Source: Siphonodentalium dalli
Lineage: Eukaryota; Mollusca; Scaphopoda; Gadilida; Siphonodentaliidae
DNA: 64,000 nucleotides
Direction: 5' to 3'
Assembly (NCBI GenBank): GCA_032622095.1
Contig: CP136064.1
Coordinates: 180,020,011 to 180,084,010, forward strand
Both the position numbers and the translations under genes were made by a program. Below, in pieces: positions 12,912-23,430 of this stretch; position 1 is the stretch's first letter, and each line of letters begins with the position of its first letter. Under the pieces are notes generated by a model. The model was given only the letters and a program-made list of their open reading frames with translations. It was not told the DNA's origin and did not search any database.

Positions 12912-13657
12912 ACCCCCACTTTCGAAGAAAATGGGGGGTATACTGGATTGACTGCGTCTGTCCGTCCGTCCGTCACGCTTTCTCCCTCCGTGTGTCCGTC
13001 CGTCCATCCGTCCGACCTCATAACTCGAACAACTATGAACCGATTTCAATAATTTTTTGTATGCAATCTCCTTAGGACTGCCTCTCCACATGATGCTAAT
13101 TGCGGTTACGCCTCATTTTCGACTTATTTTGACTTAGAAAATTCTGTCCGACTTTATAACTTTAACAAATATGAACCGATTTCAATAATGTTTGGTATAC
13201 ATGCTTCTCACAATACCATCTCTACATGATGCGGATAGGGATTGGCTCAGACTGTTTTTCGTAATATTACACTTCATTTTCGACTTTGGATGATAATTCA
13301 AGTTAGGATGTCCCGATCACCACCAAACTTGATATATGTCTGAATTGGCTTAAAATACAAACCTAGTGCGAATCGGGCTTAGAATTCATTTTGTTTCTTC
13401 GAATATGGGTTCAAAAGCCATCTTAGATGTTAAGGTTACGTATAATTTTCTACCCTTTTTTGGGGTTTCTGCAATCATTCGAACAAATATGAACCAATTT
13501 GAATTTTTTTTTCTGTACAAGCTTCTTGTGACACCATATCGATATTATAGTCCGAATTTTTCTTTAAAGTTAAAAATCTTTTTTGTTGGGTTTACGGATA
13601 ATGCGGGTTGAATTTGCTACGGTGGGGGTATGCTAGCACGCGAGTGCACACCTCTTG
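12912..13657. mobile_element. 746-bp non-autonomous element with TTAT duplication
   Basis: The left end is ACCCCCACTTTCGAAG followed by GGGGGGTATACTGG and a TCCGTCCG-rich run. The right end has GGTGGGGGTATGC and ACACCTCTTG. TTAT flanks it on both sides (12908-12911 and 13658-13661). It lies inside the LINE endonuclease: removing it with one TTAT rejoins the LINE in frame. Its interior holds three diverged units with 'aactatgaaccgatttcaat'. No transposase is encoded. The ORFs on both strands across 12840-13091 are shadows of the CGTC-rich run. Confidence 0.8.
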
Positions 13658-14055
13658 TTATGTTCAATTCATCCTTTTTATTCATGAAGTTGTCAGCATT
13701 ACAATGCAGGCATACAAGTTTCGGTAAATGATTAGCTGAGTTTGTATCTTGTCATAATTCATCATCTTTATTTGATTCAGCATTGTTCCGATTGGATAAG
13801 TGTACTATACCTTATCTCGTCGAATCACAAATCTTTCATTCGGCGCATCTTTTCTTTTGTCCTTAAGTTGATCTCTGAGTTCCTTTTGTTTTAAACTTTC
13901 CGCTTCGGTGTAATCCGGATTCATATAAATTTTGTTTTTGTTCGGAATGTCTTTCTTTTTATTATATGTCGTGGCTTTTTCCAGCATTTTGTTCCTAAAA
14001 TCCTCTGAATTTAGAATTATTTTATAGGTCGCCTTTTCCCCTCAGTATTTTTTCC
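13658..14055 (-). pseudogene. LINE ORF1 C-terminus and ORF2 start
   Basis: From about 14040 to 13800 a frame with YKIILNSEDFRNKMLEKA then IPNKNKIYMNPDYT and a lysine-rich tail matches the end of the RRM-like ORF1 of CR1/L2-type LINEs, an RNA-binding chaperone. From about 13705 to 13660 another frame begins with LVCLHCNADNFMNKKDEL, the usual start of ORF2 endonuclease. The copy is cut at 13657 by the TTAT element and near 14056 by other insertions. Confidence 0.75.
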
Positions 14056-14063
14056 GAGTCTAT

Positions 14064-15669
14064 CAGGGGGGGGGGGGTCGCGCACAAAAATTCCATATAT
14101 GAGGCGGGGGTGGGTGGGTCATTTCACCCGGAAAAAATGCGTAAATGACCAAAAATGCAAATTTTTTCCTCCACTTAAAATCACTGTTTTTGTGCTCATG
14201 TAATCTGTTAATATCAACATACTAACCAGAACTAACTACCATTTAGGGGTGTATGTATGCTGATGTATGTCAAAATTAATGTACCAGATTTCGACGGATG
14301 AAAGATATATTATATAAGCATAATTATGAAATGATTACCATCTTCTGTTCTTAATCCACATAATGGATATTATTTGTTATCAAGATAAACTTGATGATAC
14401 AAACAAAAATAACAGTTCCACTATATTCCACTGGTTTAAAACTATAAAACAAAATAACTCATACAAAAAGTTCATACTATTTGGATAACAATATGAAAAC
14501 TTAGCCTTTTGTGATATTAAATCAACCACAGTTATTATTCACAAGTCTAAGCAGTTAGGTACTGTACATATACATGTAATAAGGTAGTATATCTTGGAGT
14601 TCCAGTTATTTGACTGCCAATACATATGGTATTGTAATTATTAGTTGTTTGTTCATTATTGGTTGCTTTGATATTCAATTTAGAGCAATGTAACTATAAA
14701 AGTAGCTTTTGGTATTAAAGTCTCAACTTATTCCATATGCAACATAAAGCTAGAATATAAACATGACTAATATGAACTTTGTTCTTGAAACTAATTATAA
14801 ATCATACTAACCTGGATCAAACTGCACAGGTAATCTATGCAACTCTCTTCATGCGAACTTTCTCAGAGTCACATATCTCAACTGAACAGTCTGATCCAGG
14901 ATGCTTGTTATTATAATGGGTTTCCATGTGATACGTCCAGTAAACCACATTGCACAGGGGGAACCTACATGTATACAGACGGTTTGTACAAGGTGACCGT
15001 GGCTTGGATATCTCTGCTGGCTTTAAACTAAACTTTATACTCTGATAATAAGTTAATAATACTACCAATTTTTCGCTAATATTGGTATATGTCAATCTGC
15101 AAACCAACATGACATACATACATGTATTTAGACTGAGCTGCTGTGAGTGTGACTTTCCTTGGCTTGGGTCCCAGATGAAATTTGTTCTACCCCTCATTAC
15201 TACAGTATTACTATTGGGCCTTGACTCTAAAACATCTTATACTATTGTTATATAAAAGAATATGGAGTTATTGAGGATATCAGGAAATGTATTACCTCGT
15301 AATTATTATGTTTTATGGCATTATGCCCAATGTTTTTAAGTGCATGCGTTCAGCATTTCCACATTTTATACTAATAGAATTATCTCCCTTTAGAGCAGTT
15401 TAGAGGTTTACTAAAATGCTGGGAATAGTATTAAATAATAAGAAATGGAACAATTCTTTGCTAGGCTTTGATTTGGTTTATATTTTATGTTTTTTGTAAG
15501 ATTTTGGGGGGTGGGTCCCAAAAATTGGGCGGAAAAAAAAGAAAAAAATTGCAGGTAGAGGGGTGGTGGGTCCCCGAAAGGGCAAAAACATTTTTTTCGC
15601 CCTATATATGTAAAAAAATTTCGCGACCCCCCCCCCCCCCCCCCCCCCACCCCCCCCCCCCCCCCCCCT
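14064..15669. mobile_element. Poly-G-tipped hAT-like element 1 (1606 bp)
   Basis: The left end is CAG followed by a run of G and TCGCG. The right end, read in reverse, is a long G run followed by TCGCG. The flanks carry the 8-bp duplication GAGTCTAT (14056-14063 and 15670-15677). CAG termini and 8-bp duplications are the hallmarks of hAT transposons. The G runs inside the terminal repeats are unusual. The interior is AT-rich with one zinc-finger-like ORF on the minus strand and no recognisable transposase, so it is non-autonomous. The exact last base is ambiguous by one because the duplication begins with G. Confidence 0.75.
14835..15197 (-). CDS. ORF with C2H2-like zinc finger, inside hAT-like element 1
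   Basis: The frame encodes 120 residues. The N-terminal 70 look non-coding. The C-terminal part contains CRFPLCNVVYWTYHMETHYN followed by NKHPG, that is C-x4-C-x11-H-x4-H, close to a C2H2 zinc finger, and ends in a short acidic-basic tail. A possible splice acceptor ('aaagccag' on the minus strand near 15020) precedes the finger, so the true unit may be one exon. It could be the decayed finger of a transposase or a captured host exon; the sequence alone does not decide. Confidence 0.35.
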   Translation of the reverse strand: MRGRTNFIWDPSQGKSHSQQLSLNTCMYVMLVCRLTYTNISEKLVVLLTYYQSIKFSLKPAEISKPRSPCTNRLYTCRFPLCNVVYWTYHMETHYNNKHPGSDCSVEICDSEKVRMKRVA

Positions 15670-15677
15670 GAGTCTAT

Positions 15678-16340
15678 AGAAAGTTTTCACTTTTTTAGTC
15701 GAGTTTTTCAAATGGTTTGATGAGGGACGGTTGGCGGGCGGGCGGCGGACGGACCTAAAGAATGCCTTGTAACTTTGACATTTGTGAAACGGATTAAAAA
15801 AAAAATTAGTATGTGAGTTGCTCCCAATGACTATATACTGACTATATACTATATACCACGTCCGAACTTTTTGACAAGAGTTATCCATCTTTAATGACTA
15901 TTTTGCAATTTTATCTCCTGTTAGCGCGATAACTCAATTTTTTCCCCGGAGTTATGGGCCTTAGTTTGTCTATTTTTAGCATTGTTTTCACCTTTAGCGC
16001 GATAACTGAATCAAATATTAACTGATACAAACCATATTTGATATATGAGTCTCTTGCAACAATATCTCGGACGAGTTCGAACACCAGGTTTGTCCGAATT
16101 TTTTCCCCGGAGTCACAGTATGGGCCTTAGTTTATCTATTTTTAGCATTTTGTTCACCGTTAGCGCGATAACTGAATTAAATATTAACTGATTCAAACCA
16201 TATTTGGTATATAAGTCTCTTGCAACAATATCTTGGACGAGTTCGAAAACCAGGTTTGTCCGAATTTTTGGGCCTTGTGTGGGCCTTATTGCCAAGTTAT
16301 TGGCAGAAGTTTTTTTCGACTGCCAATAAACTCGACATAG
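15678..16340. repeat. 'gcgataact' repeat, copy with about 180-bp tandem units
   Basis: It begins with 'cacttttttagtcgagttttt' and 'gagggacggttggcggg' and contains two close copies of a unit (about 15990 and 16165) with GCGATAACTGAAT, then CAAACCATATTTG, then GTCTCTTGCAACAATATC, then ACGAGTTCGAA and CAGGTTTGTCCGAATTTT. It ends near 'tttttttcgactgcc'. The same family makes up 18600-19760. Not coding; the open frame on the minus strand at 16113-16343 is a shadow. Confidence 0.75.
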
Positions 16341-16389
16341 CATCTTAGATGCGTACCCCTTGATTCTATTCCATATCCAGTCATGTATG

Positions 16390-16945
16390 ATATAACTTTG
16401 CCAATGGATTATTTATCGTCCTCTGTACCATCTTTATTTGAGGTGTTTGTGATTTCGTTCAGGTTTGTTATCACAATATTATTTTTACGTGATTGTGTTT
16501 CTTCATGCTCTTTGAATTTCTCGTCTATTTTCTCATCTAAATTTCCAATGTTTTTGAATTTTCTTATCTATGGTTTGGTCAATGCTATTCTCGATTTCCT
16601 TCAGTTTCCTTTCCGAATCTGACTTTTGAACAGCCATCATCTGGTGGATTTCGTTAATTTTCTCCATCAGTCCTTTCAAAACATCAGTGTTCGTTTCGTT
16701 GGTGTTGTTGTTGCGACACTGTAAACACTTCCACGAAAATCCAGCTGATTTCTTTGCGAGAAATTTCTGTTCTGCTACTGTAATATCTTGACATTTTATG
16801 TGATAAATATGCGAACATGAATCACACTTGACATTTGAATAAATATTTTTGACATATGTATTGCAAATTGTGCATCTGTTTGTCTTTCTCCACAGAAGGC
16901 ATTTTTCAACGAGATCATTAACTATTTCAACACAGTTCTCAGTTT
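16390..16945 (-). pseudogene. LINE ORF1 N-terminus with PHD-type zinc finger
   Basis: Translation from 16945 downward gives CTICNTYVKN, then VKCDSCSHIYHIKCQDI, then WKCLQC: a Cys4-His-Cys3 spacing as in PHD fingers. It is followed by a charged, coiled-coil-like stretch (MEKINEIHQMM, ERKLKEIENSID) and, after a frameshift near 16570, NNIVITNLNE, the start of the RRM-like domain. PHD-containing ORF1 proteins are known in some L2/CR1-type LINEs, where ORF1 binds element RNA. No ATG is obvious at the start. The remainder of the same ORF1 resumes at about 14050, so this is likely one LINE split by insertions. Confidence 0.75.
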
Positions 16946-17769
16946 AGTACTCCGTACTTATGGTGTGAAAACCTTAGTGAAAGATTACCGGTCAATGGGA
17001 CACATCTGCCCGTTCCAAATCACTATCGTTGTATGTTCTACATTGAAAGTATGCAAACTGACCGTGACGAAGTTCACCAATTTACCCGTACCCGTTCCCG
17101 TTGGACGGGTATCGCAAACTCACTAATATATAGACAGACCTCACCCATAATCGAACTTGGTCTGTGCCTCTAACCAATAAGCTCACGTACTTACCAAATA
17201 TTATCTAGTTTAATTAAGTATTACTGAAGATATCATCTGAAACCATCTGGGACGGACACGTGTGATTTCTATAAGTATGCTCGCTTTTGTTACACGTCGG
17301 TTCCGGGGATGAAATAGATCGGTAAATACCTCTTAAACGGACATGTCTCATTCGAACCTCCAAATTTTGCCTGTATACGTAATTTGGAGGGACGTATACG
17401 ATAGATCGATAAATACACGAACTATTGATATACCATTTCATATGCTCTGGAAAAAAATCCCATTGTCACAACTATCCTCCAGCCATTGTCACAGCTATCC
17501 TCCAGCCATTTTCACCAGAAGTCAGACAAACGCTCTTTTATTCAATCATGTCAGGAAGAGACTAACACGGAACGCTCTTTTTTGTTCCATGTCGTGCGAA
17601 TTGCTGTTTTTTGTTTGGGACCCAAACGCCGTGTTCATAATTGTATTTTTCACTACACCAATCCGTAATTTTGGGTTACATATTGCTCGTAAAAATGTAA
17701 TTCAGATATGTATATCTACCTATACAAATTCGGACACCCGGTGGCTTTGTCGTCGAAATAGCACACGAA
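16946..17769. other. No gene; repeat fragments
   Basis: It contains the poly-(ACCCGT) inverted-repeat end near 17080-17115, a possible tRNA-like head on the minus strand (17120-17190), a segment near 17270-17340 resembling the SINE body at 6660-6760, and a tandem pair of a 23-bp unit ('tatcctccagccattgtcacagc') at about 17465-17510. The long plus-strand frame at 17343-17900 runs through these and is not supported as a gene. Confidence 0.5.
17120..17190 (-). mobile_element. Degenerate tRNA-like SINE head
   Basis: On the minus strand TGAGCTTATTGGTTAGAG resembles a polymerase III A-box and AGTTCGATTATG a B-box, but they are only about 14 bases apart, far less than in a tRNA. It is probably a deleted SINE head. 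Weak call. Confidence 0.3.
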
Positions 17770-18310
17770 GCTGCCATGCGCCGTTCATTAAATGTACGGT
17801 TGGCCTTGGCGGTGGGTATCCTGTGAAAATATTTCCACCCGTCAAAAACCGCCACAAACAGAAAGAACATCAAAATGTAGAAGACTTTGTCCGTATATAA
17901 ATAAGAAATATCGCATAAACAGTATGTTATTCTCATATGTTTAACCATTGTTATGTAAACAAAAGCATAAAAAGTTACTTTTCTGGTGTTTGTTTATATT
18001 ATGATGGTAAACATAAAGAGCAATCTTTGTTGGTGAATTCCTGATATGGAACTAATAAAGAGCGTTTATGCCATTTGTGTGTGATTAGCCAGTAGCATTG
18101 TGCTGTCCTCTGTAACCAAATCAGGCTCTTGCTTAGGTAAAATATAGTAGGTATTTATGATAACATGCTGTTTACGCGATGGTCATGGTATATATGAACG
18201 AAACTGTATGCGTTTTAATGTTTTTCTGTTTACGGTGTTTGGAACAAATATGAATATTTTCGACAATTAAGGCCTCACGTGCCTTTAATAGCCAAGCCGC
18301 AATAAGTGCA
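17770..18310. repeat. Dispersed repeat, copy 1 (pair with 43790-44310)
   Basis: Long collinear similarity in the same orientation to 43790-44310. Shared phrases are 'gtcaaaaaccgcca', 'cagaaagaa', 'cataaacagtatgttatt', 'ttgttatgtaaacaaaagca', 'ggtaaacataaagagc', 'aataaagagcgtttat' and 'catttgtgtgtgatta'. Both end near 'cgtgcctttaa'. No terminal repeat or coding domain is recognised, so its class is unknown. Confidence 0.7.
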
Positions 18311-18740
18311 GATTTGTGATCCACTAATAATGGGGAGTAAACAGATTCGTGGATATGGGAAAGACTCAATGTCAGTGGTTTCTTTATGCAGTGGAGTTAT
18401 CTCACAGTGAAACTTCTTCTTATATAATAGAACCGACAATGGCGTAATGTGGCCTAGCGGATGAAATGACGACAAGCTATGGCATTGCATTGACAGTGAA
18501 CATTTTGCAGATGCTATAGACACTAGGTTCGGTCTTCACGGATATGATTATAATAGTGACAGGAAATACAACAGAGCTATTTCAAGTGCACGCATAGAAA
18601 ATACGAGATATTCTGATCTGGGATTTTTAGCCGAGTGTTTTTTTTTTTAATTATTTTTATCAAAACTCGATTTATGGTTTGACGTGAGGGACGGTTGCAT
18701 GTATGCGTATGGGGGCAACCCTATAACACATAACAGTTTA

Positions 18741-19029
18741 GTGATGGATTTTGGTATGTGGGTTTATTGTGATGGATTTTGGTATGTGGGTTTATTGGTG
18801 ATGGATTTTGGTATGTGGGTTTATTGGTGATGGATTTTGGTATGTGGGTTTATTGTGATGGATTTTGGTATGTGGGTTTATTGTGATGGATTTTGGTATG
18901 TGGGTTTATTGGTGATGGATTTTGGTATGTGGGTTTATTGTGATGGATTTTGGTATGTGGGTTTATTGTGATGGATTTTGGTATGTGGGTTTATTGTGAT
19001 GGATTTTGGTATGTGGGTTTATTGTGATG
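18741..19029. repeat. Minisatellite, 28-bp unit, about 10 copies
   Basis: Near-identical tandem copies of a unit of 27-29 bases containing GTGATGGATTTTGGTATGTG then GGTTTATT. Copies differ mainly by one extra G. The array sits inside the 'gcgataact' repeat that continues on both sides. Confidence 0.95.
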
Positions 19030-19760
19030 TGCGATAGCTTCATGCACATAAAGTCGTGTCCGTCCCAAATTTCTAACCAGATTTATGGCATTGTTTTCTA
19101 TTTATAGAAATGTTATATCCGTTCGTGCGATAATTTCAACAAACGTCAATCAATTTCATTCATAGGTGTATCCGATTTTTGTTTTACCTGAGTTACGTCT
19201 CTTAATTTGTTTTCAGATCACTTGATGTCCGTTAGCGCGATAACTTGGAAAAATGTCTACCAATTTCATTCATATATGGTATATGGAACTTTTGTAACAT
19301 TAATTGTCGAAAAATTTCGAAAACCAGATGTGTCCGGCATGCTTTACCGGAGTTACGGCCCATAATGTTATGAATATTTAATGTCTGTTAGCGTGATAGA
19401 TTTAACTTGAATAAACGTTAACCAATTTAATTCATATTTTGTATATGGATTTTTAACAACAAAATCTCAAACGAGCTCTAAAACAATGTTTGTCGGATCT
19501 ATTTTTACTTTAGTTACGGCCCCTTAATTATTCGTCCATTTTGATCAATACTATGACAGCGTGAAAACTTGAATAAATGTCACCGATTACATTCATATTT
19601 AATATGTGGAACTTTTACAACAATATCCCTATTGAGTTCAAAAATTAGATTTGTCCGTTTTAGTTTACCTGAGTTATGGCCCTTAATTCTGAATTATATA
19701 TGTTTCCTCAGTTGGTCCATTTTTAGTGTCAGACAGATCCACTCGTATAGGCAAAAAAAA
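19030..19760. repeat. 'gcgataact' tandem repeat, about four diverged units
   Basis: Successive units carry phrases like 'ccgttagcgcgataac', 'aacgtcaaccaatttcattcata', 'ggaacttttgtaacaa', 'cagatttgtccg' and 'cctgagttacggcccttaat'. They match the copy at 15678-16340. The right end, 'caaaaaaaatcgacgagcgcc', resembles the reverse of the left end near 15690, so the whole may be a mobile unit with internal tandem repeats. The small plus-strand frame at 19569-19787 is a shadow. Confidence 0.7.
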
Positions 19761-20287
19761 TCGACGAGCGCCATCTTTGATTGCTAATTATAGAGAAGAT
19801 GAAATGTTTAGATTCAACAACGTCAAACTTCTGCCTTCAATCACCAACCAACTATAAACGTTCCATTTTTATCGTCTGTTTACATTCCGTACGTAACGTA
19901 TACTATAGGGCTTCCAATGTCTTTCCCAACAAATTTTATGAATGAAGAGTTTGAAAAAGTTATTTCACTAAATATACGCCAATAAAAACGCCAAAGAGTC
20001 TTTATTTATCTGGGACTATTTCTTTACTCGGGCAAACAAGACATAGTTGCGTGAAACGTCATCGCAGGACTTATAGAAGTCAATGTTATTTTCACGCCCC
20101 ATTTGTTGATTTAAATATTTTTTATCGAGGTTTTGGATCATGTAATACATAGAATATACAACTCGCCCCATTTTATAGCAGAATTTACATAATTTACTGG
20201 ACTCGTTTTGTAAATTCCGCTATAAACTGGGGATTCGTTATAGATTCTCTATATGTTTATGAACTGCGCATAATACTTAATCGAAAA
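19761..20287. other. No gene recognised
   Basis: AT-rich sequence without an open frame longer than 60 codons, and no inverted or tandem repeat noticed. Confidence 0.5.
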
Positions 20288-20421
20288 CCGTCGGCTGTGA
20301 CATGGCGTGAGAAGTCACGCTATACTAAAAAATCATCTGCTGTAACATGGAGTGAGAAGTCACGCTATACTAAAAAATCATCTGCTGTAACATGGAGTGA
20401 AAAGTCACGTTATACTACAAA
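20288..20421. repeat. Three tandem copies of a 45-bp unit
   Basis: The unit contains TCTGCTGTAACATGGAGTGA then GAAGTCACGCTATACTAAAA. The two central copies are nearly identical, and the first and last are slightly diverged. Confidence 0.9.
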
Positions 20422-20605
20422 ACGTATGGCGACTGTTGTGCTTCGTTTGGAAATACGTTTTAATATAGCACGCTAATAGTGACAACGCTCGTCAAATGCG
20501 CAGCCAAGAGTCGCTTGATCAAGTTGACGGTAAAGTTGTTTGTTATATATAGATACAATTAAAATGAAGTTGTTTCGTCGCTACTCTGAGTAACTCCATG
20601 CTTGA

Positions 20606-21014
20606 GGTTACAAGCAACTAATTATATATAGTTACGCTTCTTGAAACTCGAGCCAGCATAAAAAAAAAATCTGGCTGCTGATTGGTTGATTATCATTGAG
20701 GGAAATATACCTAATCGGGAACAGAAAATCATAGCCTACGTAAATATGGCGATCATGTATGTCTAGATCTCCAGGAAGAGTCTAGTGGTGTCCAGAAGTT
20801 AGGGAAGGGGTCTGGGTATTTTTATGCTGCTGATTTTTGTGCAGTAAATGGGGTAGTTGTTGAAATGCAAGATTATTGTTTGAAAACAATACCGAAAAGG
20901 GCGCATTTGTTGTCACATACTGGTGCAGAGGATGACGTTCTAAGGGAAAATTGACCACTTGAAGTTCAAATAGGCTTAACCCATGGCCGGCGGGACTTTT
21001 AGTTAACACTGTCG
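20606..21014. mobile_element. Element A, copy A1 (3' truncated)
   Basis: Begins with the terminal repeat GGTTACAAGCAACTAATTAT, preceded by TTGA (20602-20605). It is almost identical to A2 and A3 but stops at ACACTGTCG, lacking the last 35 or so bases and the right terminus. The cut falls at a GTCG shared with the start of segment B. The 75-codon minus-strand frame in it recurs in all A copies and is probably not a gene. Confidence 0.85.
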
Positions 21015-21394
21015 GATTTTACAAATTAAATTATGATGAAAAACCCTGAAATTTGGGTGTGGTCCGATTTGTGGTCATAATATTCCCATTAGTGAGTGGA
21101 TGGACATGGGACATGCGACACTGTGCAGTATATATGTCTATGGCAAGCATGACGTGAGACATTAGTATCTTTTCTACTAAACTGTGCTTCCAGAGTTATC
21201 ATGAATCGATTATTGGTGTTATTTCTTACCCCAAAAAAATGATTAATTTTAAAACGGGGTATGTGGGTTAAAGTACAACTGGGAGATAATAGGATGTCCA
21301 ATGACTCCTATATTTCTATCGTATCACAGTAAAGCTGTTTTTGTAAAATTGGTGCGGTTTACACGATCAAATGTCGATTTTCTTTACAATTATA
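21011..21394. repeat. Segment B, copy B1
   Basis: A 384-bp segment, nearly identical to 22354-22737, begins at GTCGGATTTTACAAATTAAA and ends at CTTTACAATTATA just before element A. It holds a recurring 70-codon minus-strand frame with no recognisable domain. Confidence 0.85.
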
Positions 21395-21846
21395 GGTTAC
21401 AAGCAACTAATTATATAGAGTTACGCTTCTTGAATTTGTGTAGGGAAACTCGAGTCAGCATAAAAAAAAAATCTGGCTGCTGATTGGTTGATTATCATTG
21501 AGGGAAATATACCTAATCGGGAACAGAAAATCATAGCCTTCGTAAATATGGCGATCATGTATGTCTAGATCTCCAGGAAGAGTCTAGTGGTGTCCAGAAG
21601 TTAGGGAAGGGGTCTGGGTATTTTTATGCTGCTGATTTTTGTGCAGTAAATGGGGTAGTTGTGGAAATGCAAGATTATCGTTTGAAAACAATACCGAAAA
21701 GGGCGCATTTGTTGTCACATACTGGTGCAGAGGATGACGTTCTAAGGGAAAATTGACCACTTGAAGTTCAAATAGGCTTAACCCATGGCCGGCGGGACTT
21801 TTAGTTAACACTGTCGCCTATGGAAAATAATTAGTTGTGTGTAACC
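21395..21846. mobile_element. Element A, copy A2 (complete, 452 bp)
   Basis: The termini GGTTACAAGCAACTAATTAT and, on the reverse strand, GGTTACACACAACTAATTAT match at 18 of 20 positions. TATA flanks both sides (21391-21394 and 21847-21850), which looks like a 4-bp target duplication. No transposase is encoded, so it is a MITE-like or terminal-repeat unit. Confidence 0.85.
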
Positions 21847-22353
21847 TATAGGCAGAAAATTCACATTTTTCAAATATCGTTCAAGGCAGCGAATTTAGAA
21901 GCACTGATAAACAAAGACTGTCTCGTTTTGTTGAGCTATGGTATTTTTACGCCCTACCGAATCATTTTCAGATTATGCGAGACATTTATTAACCCTCTGT
22001 CGCCGGAACTTCAACTTTTATGGAGGCGAAATTTTATGAAAATCATCAATTTTGTGCATATGGGTGGACCTTTAATGTTCAAATAACACAATCGAGGTGA
22101 TGGAAGTTTCTCTAATAGGAATTCGACTCAAACTCCTAAAAAGTACTGAAATTTAAAGGGACATCCGCCTATCATTGAACCAAATCATCGTCGGATTGTG
22201 AAATTTTGAGGGGGGGGGGGGGTCTATTTCAAATCCAATTAAACATTGTACTGTTCAAAATCAGATAAATTCCTTAAAGCGTATGGTAGAGATACGTAAC
22301 TAGTTTTCAAAAGTTATACATATGCCTTTCTATCGTGTGCGTTATGCACGCGA
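21847..22353. repeat. Segment U, single copy
   Basis: A 507-bp segment between A2 and B2 with no second copy in the window. It includes a G run at about 22211-22222. It is missing between A1 and B1, where GTCG microhomology marks the join. Its 83-codon plus-strand frame has no recognisable domain. Confidence 0.7.
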
Positions 22354-22737
22354 GTCGGATTTTACAAATTAAATTATGATGAAAAACCCTGAAATTTGGG
22401 TGTGGTCAGATTTGTGGTCATAATATTCCCATTAGTGAGTGGATGGACATGGGACATGCGACACTGTGCAGTATATATGTCTATGGCAAGCATGACCTGA
22501 GACATTAGTATCTTTTCTACTAAACTGTGCTTCCAGAGTTATCATGAATCGATTATTGGTGTTATTTCTTACCCCAAAAAAATGATTAATTTTAAAACGG
22601 GGTATGTGGGTTAAAGTACAACTGGGAGATAATAGGATGTTCAATTACTCCTATATTACTATCGTATCACAGTAAAGCTTTTTTTGTAAAATTGGTGCGG
22701 TTTACACGATCAAATGTCGATTTTCTTTACAATTATA
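22354..22737. repeat. Segment B, copy B2
   Basis: Second copy of the 384-bp segment at 21011-21394, with only scattered single-base differences. It lies directly before A3. Confidence 0.85.
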
Positions 22738-23189
22738 GGTTACAAGCAACTAATTATATAGAGTTACGCTTCTTGAATTTGTGTAGGGAAACTCGAGTCA
22801 GCATAAAAAAAAAATCTGGCTGCTGATTGGTTGATTATCATTGAGGGAAATATACCTAATCGGGAACAGAAAATCATAGCCTTCGTAAATATGGCGATCA
22901 TGTATGTCTAGATCTCCAGGAAGAGTCTAGTGGTGTCCAGAAGTTAGGGAAGGGGTCTGGGTATTTTTATGCTGCTGATTTTTGTGCAGTAAATGGGGTA
23001 GTTGTGGAAATGCAAGATTATCGTTTGAAAACAATACCGAAAAGGGCGCATTTGTTGTCACATACTGGTGCAGAGGATGACGTTCTACGGGAAAATTGAC
23101 CACTTGAAGTTCAAATAGGCTTAACCCATGGCCGGCGGGACTTTTAGTTAACACTGTCGCCTATGGAAAATAATTAGTTGTGTGTAACC
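22738..23189. mobile_element. Element A, copy A3 (complete, 452 bp)
   Basis: Same termini and length as A2. The base run after its right end is TTGA (23190-23193), which matches the TTGA before A1 rather than the TATA around A2. The outer ends of the whole A-B-A-U-B-A block therefore share one target duplication. Confidence 0.85.
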
Positions 23190-23340
23190 TTGAACATTAC
23201 CCAGTGATTTTATCAGAGGATATATCACTTCATAGCATGTGATGCCAACAGAATGTTTTTCGTGCAGTTTCTTTTAATTTCGGTTGTGGTTTGAATTACA
23301 ATAGAGATAACTGAATCCTGTTTCGTTGGATATTCGGTTA

Positions 23341-23410
23341 TTCGAGCATGAAAATAGTTTGTGAACTCGCCGCCAAGCCGATTCGTTCACAAATTGTTTT
23401 CATGCTCGAA
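23341..23410. repeat. Hairpin, 26-bp arms
   Basis: TTCGAGCATGAAAATAGTTT then GTGAAC is mirrored by GTTCAC then AAATTGTTTTCATGCTCGAA with two mismatches. The loop is 18 bases. It lies 11 bases outside the left end of the foldback element. Confidence 0.85.
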
Positions 23411-23430
23411 TTCCTGAATTACGGTGGCCC

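Noticed and set aside
12807-13091. 94-codon minus-strand ORF
   Set aside because: It joins a short LINE endonuclease piece to the CGTC-rich end of the TTAT element and is not one gene.
15411-15888. Glycine- and proline-rich ORFs on both strands
   Set aside because: They are translations of the G and C runs at the right end of the poly-G element.
17343-17900. 185-codon plus-strand ORF
   Set aside because: It runs through a tandem pair, a SINE-like fragment and the start of a dispersed repeat, and no domain is visible.
20782-23154. Conserved 75- and 70-codon ORFs repeated two or three times
   Set aside because: They are identical because the DNA was recently duplicated as elements A and B. 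There is no sign that the frames themselves are kept by selection.
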